Under the pieces are notes generated by a model. That model was not told where the DNA came from. It worked only from the letters and a program-made list of their open reading frames with translations, and searched no databases. Shown here piece after piece: positions 58,294-64,000 of a DNA stretch of 64,000 bases (position 1 is the stretch's first letter; the number at the start of each line of letters is the position of its first letter). The DNA comes from an uncultured Acetatifactor sp. Its GTDB lineage: Bacteria > Bacillota > Clostridia > Lachnospirales > Lachnospiraceae. The stretch spans positions 1-64,000 of the forward strand of contig CALWRA010000001.1 of assembly GCA_944383825.1 (NCBI GenBank), written 5' to 3'. Made by a program: the position numbers and the translations under genes.

Positions 58294-59019
58294 TTACATA
58301 GTAAACTTAGCATTTTCGTATTTTTCTATTGCTTTCTCTATCCTGCTCTTGACTTCTTCCGCTATCTCTGTCGTCTTCATCTCCCCATATTCCTCATAAT
58401 AAATGGGAGGAAGGTAAATCAGCTTTACTGTTACAGGCTTAATTGATTTCTCATCAAACGGCCTGAAAGAATCAATCAGCGCGCAGGGTACAATAGGACA
58501 TCTCGCTTTTACCGCACTTTTAAATGTCCCGCCTTTAAAAGGCAGAAGTTTATTCCCCATTCCACTTCTGGTTCCCTCGGCAAAAATCAAAAAATTTCTT
58601 CCTTTTTTCACTTCTTGTGTCACTTGGGAAATCACCTGCATTGATTGACGCAGATCCTCTCTGTCAATGGGTATGGCTTTCAAAGCAGCCACTACCTGCT
58701 TCAGTAAAATAATATTGCTTGCCTCTTTTTTAATAACAAAAGAAAAAGGAACCGGACAAGAGTCCAAAAATACTAGTACATCAAACAGCCCCTGGTGGTT
58801 TGGAAAGAACATAAATCCGTTCTGTTTAGGAATATTCTCAATGCCATAAGTCTCTATTTTCACTCTCCCCGCATGATTTGCTGCCTTTGTAACCTTTTTC
58901 ACCCGGGCATATGCTTCTTCGAGGCCGATCTTCTCGTCTTTTCCACATTTCCAGATCAAGTAGAAATAATAAGGCACTTTCCACAAAAGACGGATAACCA
59001 TTAAAATAATACGTCTCAT
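58294..59019 (-). CDS. plsC: 1-acyl-sn-glycerol-3-phosphate acyltransferase
   Basis: 241 residues. N-terminal membrane segment, catalytic HxxxxD in FFPNHQGLFDVLVF, substrate motif FAEGTRSGMG. Makes phosphatidic acid at the membrane. The C-terminus (AKFTM) is phage-derived beyond the 16-bp repeat; the predicted original end is QKSN. Function should be unaffected. Confidence 0.95.
   Translation of the reverse strand: MRRIILMVIRLLWKVPYYFYLIWKCGKDEKIGLEEAYARVKKVTKAANHAGRVKIETYGIENIPKQNGFMFFPNHQGLFDVLVFLDSCPVPFSFVIKKEASNIILLKQVVAALKAIPIDREDLRQSMQVISQVTQEVKKGRNFLIFAEGTRSGMGNKLLPFKGGTFKSAVKARCPIVPCALIDSFRPFDEKSIKPVTVKLIYLPPIYYEEYGEMKTTEIAEEVKSRIEKAIEKYENAKFTM
58312..58327 (+). repeat. Right attachment repeat of prophage B
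   Basis: ATTTTCGTATTTTTCT inside the last codons of plsC, identical to 24732-24747. The phage supplies the new last six codons and stop. Confidence 0.85.
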
Positions 59020-59044
59020 TTAGAATCTCCCATCTATGAACAGA

Positions 59045-59596
59045 TTATTCTTTTTTGTAGCGGGTAATTGCCAACTCATACAAATCAGTTCCCATACAAT
59101 CAATCACAACGATTGCTGGAAAATTCTTTACCTCCAGTCTACGTATGGCTTCTGTACCCAAATCGTCATAAGCAATCACCTGTGCAGATACAATGGCCTT
59201 TGCCAATAGCGCTCCTGCTCCTCCTACTGCAGCAAAGTAGACTGCACCGTTTCTCATGATAGCGTCTTTGACTTCCTGGTTTCTTCTCCCCTTCCCTATC
59301 ATTCCCCTTAGTCCCAAGTCTAAAAGCAAAGGAGTATATTTATCCATCCTTCCTGAAGTAGTAGGACCTGCAGACCCGATAGGCATTCCATCTCTTGCAG
59401 GAGATGGTCCCATATAATATATCACATTATTCTTCACATCTACTGGGAGTTCTTCTCCTCTATGCAAAGCTTCATACATTCTCCTATGAGCCGCATCCCT
59501 GGCAGTGTAAATAGTCCCTGTCAAACACACATAATCGCCTGCCCTGAGAGATGAAACCGTCTTGTCGTCAAGTGGTAGATTAATATGCTTATCCAT
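59045..59596 (-). CDS. Fumarate hydratase class I, beta subunit
   Basis: 183 residues. GDYVCLTGTIYTARDAAHRR, IYYMGPSPARDGMPIGSAGP, TTSGRMDKYTPLLLDLGLRG and IGKG are conserved in the C-terminal (beta) subunit of Fe-S fumarase/tartrate dehydratase. Works with the alpha subunit encoded just upstream. A tartrate specificity cannot be excluded. Confidence 0.92.
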   Translation of the reverse strand: MDKHINLPLDDKTVSSLRAGDYVCLTGTIYTARDAAHRRMYEALHRGEELPVDVKNNVIYYMGPSPARDGMPIGSAGPTTSGRMDKYTPLLLDLGLRGMIGKGRRNQEVKDAIMRNGAVYFAAVGGAGALLAKAIVSAQVIAYDDLGTEAIRRLEVKNFPAIVVIDCMGTDLYELAITRYKKE

Positions 59597-59651
59597 ATTT
59601 TTGCTTCCCTTTTTATATTATTGAGAAATACTGGGCTGTATACAGTTTTAT

Positions 59652-60494
59652 TCAAATAATTCTACATACATGACGGTTCACATGACAGCAGATATTAACA
59701 GCTACCGGCAGACCTGCAATGTGGGTAGGATATGTGTTGATCTTAACCGCGATAGCCGTTGTGCTTCCCCCCAGTCCTCCGGGCCCAATTCCCAATCCGT
59801 TTATTCTTTGAAGCATCTCCTCTTCAAGCTCCCTCACATAAGGAATCGCCGATGCTTCCTCTATGGGGCGAATCAGAGCTTTCTTTGCCAATATAGCAGA
59901 TTTTTCAAAGGTTCCTCCGATCCCCACTCCTACTACCATAGGAGGACAGGCATTCGGCCCTGCATCTTTTACAGCTGTCAGAATCGCATTTTTAATTCCT
60001 TCCAGACCATCTGCAGGCTTCAGCATGAATACCCGGCTCATATTTTCACTGCCAAATCCTTTCGGAGCAACTGTAATTCTGACCTGTTCCCCCGGCACAA
60101 GCTCATAATGAATCACTGCAGGCGTATTATCCTTTGTATTTTCACGCAAAACAGGATCCCTCACTACCGACTTACGCAGATACCCCTGCTCATATCCCTG
60201 GCGTACACCTTCCTGAATGGCGCACTCCAGAACTCCCTCTGCAAAATGCACATCCTGTCCAATTTCCATAAAAATAACAGCCATCCCCGTGTCCTGGCAA
60301 AGGGGAATCATTTCTTCCTCTGCAATGTTCATGTTTTCCTGAAGCTGCTTCAAAATATGTCTGCCCAAAGGTGCCTTCTCAATATTAGACGCTTTCCTTA
60401 AAGCATTTTTCATATCTCTGGGCAGAAAATAGTTAGCTTCGATGCACATTTCTTTAATGCTGCGCGTCACCTCATTTACATCCACTACCCTCAT
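59652..60494 (-). CDS. Fumarate hydratase class I, alpha subunit
   Basis: 280 residues. Conserved PLCQDTGMAVIFMEIGQDVH (Cys ligand), GFGSENMSRVFMLKPADG, PNACPPMVVGVGIGGTFEKS (Cys) and GLGIGPGGLGGSTTAIAVKI. Carries most ligands of the 4Fe-4S cluster. Interconverts fumarate and malate. Confidence 0.93.
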   Translation of the reverse strand: MRVVDVNEVTRSIKEMCIEANYFLPRDMKNALRKASNIEKAPLGRHILKQLQENMNIAEEEMIPLCQDTGMAVIFMEIGQDVHFAEGVLECAIQEGVRQGYEQGYLRKSVVRDPVLRENTKDNTPAVIHYELVPGEQVRITVAPKGFGSENMSRVFMLKPADGLEGIKNAILTAVKDAGPNACPPMVVGVGIGGTFEKSAILAKKALIRPIEEASAIPYVRELEEEMLQRINGLGIGPGGLGGSTTAIAVKINTYPTHIAGLPVAVNICCHVNRHVCRII

Positions 60495-60503
60495 GCCGTT
60501 TTA

Positions 60504-60914
60504 TCACTCCACAATCTGTCCGCGTATCTCCTCAAGCTCATTCTGATCAGTTTCATGGGGACTCCAATTAATACTCTGTCCATCACCTTCATACCGCGGA
60601 ATCAAATGAATATGAAAATGTGCAACCGTCTGTCCTGCGGCCTCTCCGTTATTCTGCACCAGATTAAGTCCGGCACAATTGAGCTTTTCCTTCATCTTTA
60701 TCGCCAGTTTCTTTGCAATAATCAACGCATCTGCGGCGGTATCATCCGGAAGTTCATATAAATCTGCTGCATGTTCCTTTGGAAGAATCAGCGCATGTCC
60801 TTTTGTGGCAGGCCCCAGATCAAGTATTACCCGGAATTTTTCATCCTCATATAGCGTTTTCGAGGGAATTTCTCCATTTGCAATTTTGCAGAAAACACAG
60901 TCCTCTTTTTTCAT
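60504..60914 (-). CDS. HIT-family nucleotide hydrolase
   Basis: 136 residues from the ATG at 60914 (MKKEDCVFCKIANGEIPSKT). Zinc-type Cys pair CVFC and catalytic triad HFHIHLIPRY. Hydrolyses purine nucleotide phosphoramidates in known members. Confidence 0.95.
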   Translation of the reverse strand: MKKEDCVFCKIANGEIPSKTLYEDEKFRVILDLGPATKGHALILPKEHAADLYELPDDTAADALIIAKKLAIKMKEKLNCAGLNLVQNNGEAAGQTVAHFHIHLIPRYEGDGQSINWSPHETDQNELEEIRGQIVE

Positions 60915-60934
60915 GATTACCTCCATCTCATCTT

Positions 60935-61939
60935 TCAGGCGCCTTTCTGTTCAAAAGGAAACAGCAGATCCAACGTTCTGAGTATTTTAAAATCCCCTTT
61001 CATTTTCATAGAGCCCGCCATAAAGGCTCTCTGAAAAGTCATTCTTCCGTTTACAATATCCTCCATCGTGCTTCTGCTCATTTGAATTTCAACATCCGGC
61101 TGATTAGGACTTCCATAAAAGCACTGCATGTCCTTACCATCCACGTTCAAAATCAATTTTTGATTGATCTCTTCCATGCCCAGGGAATATTCCGCCTTAA
61201 ATCCCGTCTGTGGCTTAAAACAGCTTTCAAAATCTTTCAAATATTCCTCTTCAGATTCGACTCCTCCATGATGCAGCATATCCTTAAACAAACTTGTAAG
61301 CTCCTGAATATCTTCCTTTTGTTTTTGAACATAGCTTTCATCGGACACATATTGCGACAGCTGCTCCGTCTCCTGTGGAGTAAGATCGATTGCCGGTGAA
61401 ATGGATACCTTCTGCTTTACCGCCTGATTACTTGCAGGAAAGCTGGCCATATGCTGGTTAATTGTCCGATACATATTCTCAGCTTTTTTCTCAATAATTC
61501 GGACATATTCCGAATTCATCTCCAGCGTTACTGTATTTTCAATATAGCCGCAGATGCCGCTGCAGGGAAGTCCTCCCAAAATCTCCCATGCAGTAGAAAG
61601 ATTCAGCTTTGCTTCCCGTTCGCCATACGTAGTGGACATAACGATTGGACACATATATATTTTCGCAATTTTTTCCTTGTCTCCAAACAGCCAGCAGGCA
61701 TCCAAAAACTGCTGCATGTACCCTCCGATACCGTACCATTCCACTGTAGTAGCCAGAATAATGCCATCCGCATCTTTTAATGTCTGCGGCAGCGTAGGAA
61801 TGGTATTCTTATGTTCATACAAATTATACCGGGTCACATTTACCCGCAACTCTTCAAGAATTTCCTGCATCTTATTGATTACAAATAAGGTAGGATCGTC
61901 GATAATTCCTCTTCCGCCATAATAAATGTTAATATTCAA
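60935..61939 (-). CDS. Flavodoxin-fold reductase with SCP2-like domain
   Basis: 334 residues. N-terminal NADPH-FMN reductase-like fold (DADGIILATTVEWYGIGGYM, VMSTTYGEREAK); C-terminal SCP2/sterol-carrier-like domain (YSLGMEEINQKLILNVDGKD...GRMTFQRAFMAGSMKMKGDF). Redox substrate unknown. Confidence 0.82.
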   Translation of the reverse strand: MNINIYYGGRGIIDDPTLFVINKMQEILEELRVNVTRYNLYEHKNTIPTLPQTLKDADGIILATTVEWYGIGGYMQQFLDACWLFGDKEKIAKIYMCPIVMSTTYGEREAKLNLSTAWEILGGLPCSGICGYIENTVTLEMNSEYVRIIEKKAENMYRTINQHMASFPASNQAVKQKVSISPAIDLTPQETEQLSQYVSDESYVQKQKEDIQELTSLFKDMLHHGGVESEEEYLKDFESCFKPQTGFKAEYSLGMEEINQKLILNVDGKDMQCFYGSPNQPDVEIQMSRSTMEDIVNGRMTFQRAFMAGSMKMKGDFKILRTLDLLFPFEQKGA

Positions 61940-61951
61940 TCTTACACCTCT

Positions 61952-62545
61952 CTAACTACGTCGTTTGTTTCCTTTCCACAGCAGGCACATCAGGCTCCCG
62001 CATACAAAGCCTGTTGCCAGTCCTCCTATATGGGCCGCATTGTCAATATTGCTGCCTGTAAATCCGCTGTACAGAGAATAGAAAATCATCAGCATTACTC
62101 TGACCGGAGTTACATTTTTCATAGGTCTGTGAAAAAGCAACACCATTGCCAGCAAAACGCCGTCCAATCCGAATACAGCCCCGCTTGCGCCAATAGAACC
62201 TGAAATGTCGTCTGTCACAAGCTTAAAAAAAAGCGATGCCAGGTTCCCTCCAATTCCCGAGAGGAAATAAAGAACTCCATATCTTATATGTCCTATCTCT
62301 TTTTCAATCATGGCTCCCAGGAAGAAGAGGATGAACATATTGTTAAAAATATGGCTGACGCCGCTGTGCAGAAACATGGCCCATATAATTCTTCCATATT
62401 CTCTCTTTACAGCTACATGCCATACGTCCAGTATTCCCTTATTATATAACAAGTCTCCGGTAAAAGTACATATAATAAAAATAATTACATTAGTCAGCAC
62501 CAAAGCAGCGCTGACAACAGGCCAGCTTTTCCACTTCTGCAACAC
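61952..62545 (-). CDS. Rhomboid-family intramembrane serine protease
   Basis: 197 residues, about six membrane spans. Catalytic Ser in GSIGASGAVFGL and His in NAAHIGGLATGF; HSGVSHIFNNMFILFFLG is the conserved second-helix motif. Cleaves membrane proteins within the bilayer. Confidence 0.94.
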   Translation of the reverse strand: MLQKWKSWPVVSAALVLTNVIIFIICTFTGDLLYNKGILDVWHVAVKREYGRIIWAMFLHSGVSHIFNNMFILFFLGAMIEKEIGHIRYGVLYFLSGIGGNLASLFFKLVTDDISGSIGASGAVFGLDGVLLAMVLLFHRPMKNVTPVRVMLMIFYSLYSGFTGSNIDNAAHIGGLATGFVCGSLMCLLWKGNKRRS

Positions 62546-62632
62546 AGGGCACGCATCCTCTCAAAAATATCTCTTTACAATGTACCACTGTTTACCACTG
62601 TCCGTCAACAAAAGCATTTTCTTGTTATTTTT

Positions 62633-63784
62633 TTATCTAAAAAACAATATTGTTTTGCCCAGCTTAATTTCATCCTCTTCTTCCAGCCTTTTCTTTTCAT
62701 AGGGCTGCATTCTAAGACCATTTTTAAACGTTCCGTTAGTAGAGTTCATGTCTTCCAGAAATATTCCTTCCGGTTCCTTCAGTATGCGGGCATGCATTCT
62801 GCTGACCGCATGATCTTCCAGCACCAAATCAGATTCACTTTTCATTTTGCCGATTGAGAGAATATTCTTATCCAGCCGTACAAGCAGTTTTCCTTCAGCC
62901 GTGTAAAGTCCGTGTATCTTTTCCATGCTTTCCCCGGATTCTTCTATGTAGATTGTTTTTCCCAGCTCTTCTTCGTCATAAGTATTCTCTTCTGCTACTG
63001 CATATCCATTTATTGTTCTTTCCATTTCCTGTCTGTACAGATTTCGGGTTTCCTTATTTTTTCTCTTTTTTCCTTCCAGAAAATTAAAAAACCCTCTTTT
63101 CCCTCTGGAATCTTCATACTCTCTATCCTTTGCAACGTTTTCGTCTGCGGCGTTCTTTTTATCTTTTTCTTTTCTTTCTTTTTCCTTGTTCTCTTCATCC
63201 CTCACAGGTATTTCAGAAACTCTTCCAGGAGCCTTTTTTTCAAGAGATTTCACATCTTCAAATATCTGAGCCTGCAGATACGTATCTCCGCATTGCTCAA
63301 ACCGCTCGTACATTTTGTAAACACATTCCACCAGCCCTTCATCCTCATAGTCGATATGTTCTATCCAAAAATCCAACAGCTTTATAAAATGATTCTCGCC
63401 ATCATAATATGGCACGTATATAAATGAAAATACATTTCTTTCTAACTCCTGAAATATTTGTTCCGGCTGCCATAGAACATTACAATAATCAAGAAGAAAT
63501 CTTTCCAATTCCTGCTGAAGCTGTCCAATCCCCCATACAAAGTCCTGAATCCAGCGTCGGCTAAGGCAGCGTCTTTGGTAAAGCTGGGCCAGACTTTGGC
63601 GTGAAGTAATATCATAATACAGATAGGACAAGCCGTCGATGTACCTAAGACTGCAGGGAAGCAGTCCTTTGATTCCTCCCCTCCCCAGGATACAATATTG
63701 ATATTTTCTTTCCTCAGGCTTTTGGTTCAAAAGCATTCTTTCATAATTATGATTCAGACTCCGTACAAATTCTGTTGTAAGCAT
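62633..63784 (-). CDS. DUF6382/FHA-domain protein
   Basis: 383 residues. N-terminal domain (LRYIDGLSYLYYDITSRQSL...) of the DUF6382 type, a Lys/Glu linker and a C-terminal FHA domain (ILSIGKMKSESDLVLEDHAV, SRMHARI, NSTNGTFKNG) that binds phospho-Thr. Such proteins often sit near type VII secretion or pilus genes. Confidence 0.88.
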   Translation of the reverse strand: MLTTEFVRSLNHNYERMLLNQKPEERKYQYCILGRGGIKGLLPCSLRYIDGLSYLYYDITSRQSLAQLYQRRCLSRRWIQDFVWGIGQLQQELERFLLDYCNVLWQPEQIFQELERNVFSFIYVPYYDGENHFIKLLDFWIEHIDYEDEGLVECVYKMYERFEQCGDTYLQAQIFEDVKSLEKKAPGRVSEIPVRDEENKEKERKEKDKKNAADENVAKDREYEDSRGKRGFFNFLEGKKRKNKETRNLYRQEMERTINGYAVAEENTYDEEELGKTIYIEESGESMEKIHGLYTAEGKLLVRLDKNILSIGKMKSESDLVLEDHAVSRMHARILKEPEGIFLEDMNSTNGTFKNGLRMQPYEKKRLEEEDEIKLGKTILFFR

Positions 63785-64000
63785 TCATTCTTCCTCCAAT
63801 ATTTTTCTGAGATTCCTCACAGTCAAAACAGGAGAAATTCTATGGTTCTCATATACGGCATCCGCCTCCCAAAAGCTTTCTCCGCCCCAAAAATCCATTT
63901 CTCCTATGGGAAATTCCTGCGCTCCTGTTCTCTCCACCAGCACAGTATCCTTCTCCAGTTTTATTTCTATCTGACCCTGCTGCCATGCAATGAACTTTTC
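63785..64000 (-). CDS. Partial ORF of unknown function (N-terminus outside window)
   Basis: The last 71 residues (EKFIAWQQGQIEIKLEKDTV, GGESFWEADAVYENHR) end with TGA directly followed by the ATG of the FHA gene, so they are cotranscribed. No family recognised. Confidence 0.6.
   Translation of the reverse strand, partial: EKFIAWQQGQIEIKLEKDTVLVERTGAQEFPIGEMDFWGGESFWEADAVYENHRISPVLTVRNLRKILEEE

Larger units (their letters stand above)
24732..58327. mobile_element. Prophage B (complete, about 33.6 kb)
   Basis: All siphophage modules are present between 16-bp direct repeats at 24732-24747 and 58312-58327. The right repeat is in the 3' end of plsC, and the left repeat directly precedes the host tRNA-Ser promoter. 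An IS30-family transposase lies at the left end, and no tyrosine or serine recombinase is visible. An HUH Rep plus ParA/ParB suggests an episomal or replicative phase. Insulating terminator at the right end. Confidence 0.88.

Overview
The window reads as a Gram-positive Clostridia chromosome, most likely Lachnospiraceae (inferred from AT-richer housekeeping genes with strong AGGAGG-type ribosome sites, a split class I fumarase, a rhomboid protease and a DUF6382/FHA protein). It contains two siphophage prophages side by side. Almost every gene is on the minus strand, so gene order below is given in reading direction, from high to low coordinate.

Prophage A occupies about 24400 down to 1 and runs off the left edge. 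Its early region holds a small IS30-type HTH protein, a radical SAM protein, a tRNA-like gene, a C5-cytosine methyltransferase, OB-fold and DUF4406-like proteins, an HUH (rolling-circle type) Rep, VRR-NUC nuclease, ParA, ParB and SSB. A terminator at 11.5 kb separates this from the late region: HNH, TerS, TerL, portal, prohead protease, major capsid, connectors, tail tube, frameshifted tail chaperone and a truncated tape measure gene.

A short host island at about 24490-24731 carries tRNA-Ser(GCT) with a consensus promoter and a terminator.

Prophage B (24732-58327, about 33.6 kb) is complete. Its ends are 16-bp direct repeats at the 3' end of plsC. Reading from the right it has a second small IS30-type HTH protein, one plus-strand gene, a Dam-type methylase, a poly-G-interrupted cytosine methyltransferase, an HUH Rep, ParA, ParB and VRR-NUC. 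HNH, terminase, portal, ClpP-type protease, capsid and tail genes follow, then a C-type-lectin tail protein with a diversity-generating-retroelement (DGR) signature, holin and endolysin. At the far left is a separately regulated cassette ending in an IS30-family transposase. No tyrosine or serine integrase is visible in it.

Host genes resume from 58294: plsC, fumarase beta and alpha, HIT protein, flavodoxin/SCP2 protein, rhomboid, FHA protein and a partial ORF.

Most notable: (1) a prophage whose only visible recombinase is an IS30 transposase, combined with HUH Rep and ParAB; (2) a DGR remnant with target gene, hairpin and avd stump but no reverse transcriptase; (3) two poly-G tracts breaking a methyltransferase, suggesting phase variation; (4) slippery heptamers in both tail-chaperone genes; (5) a shared cos-like block; (6) a palindromic operator network next to the transposase. 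All functional calls come from reading motifs by eye; no database search was run.
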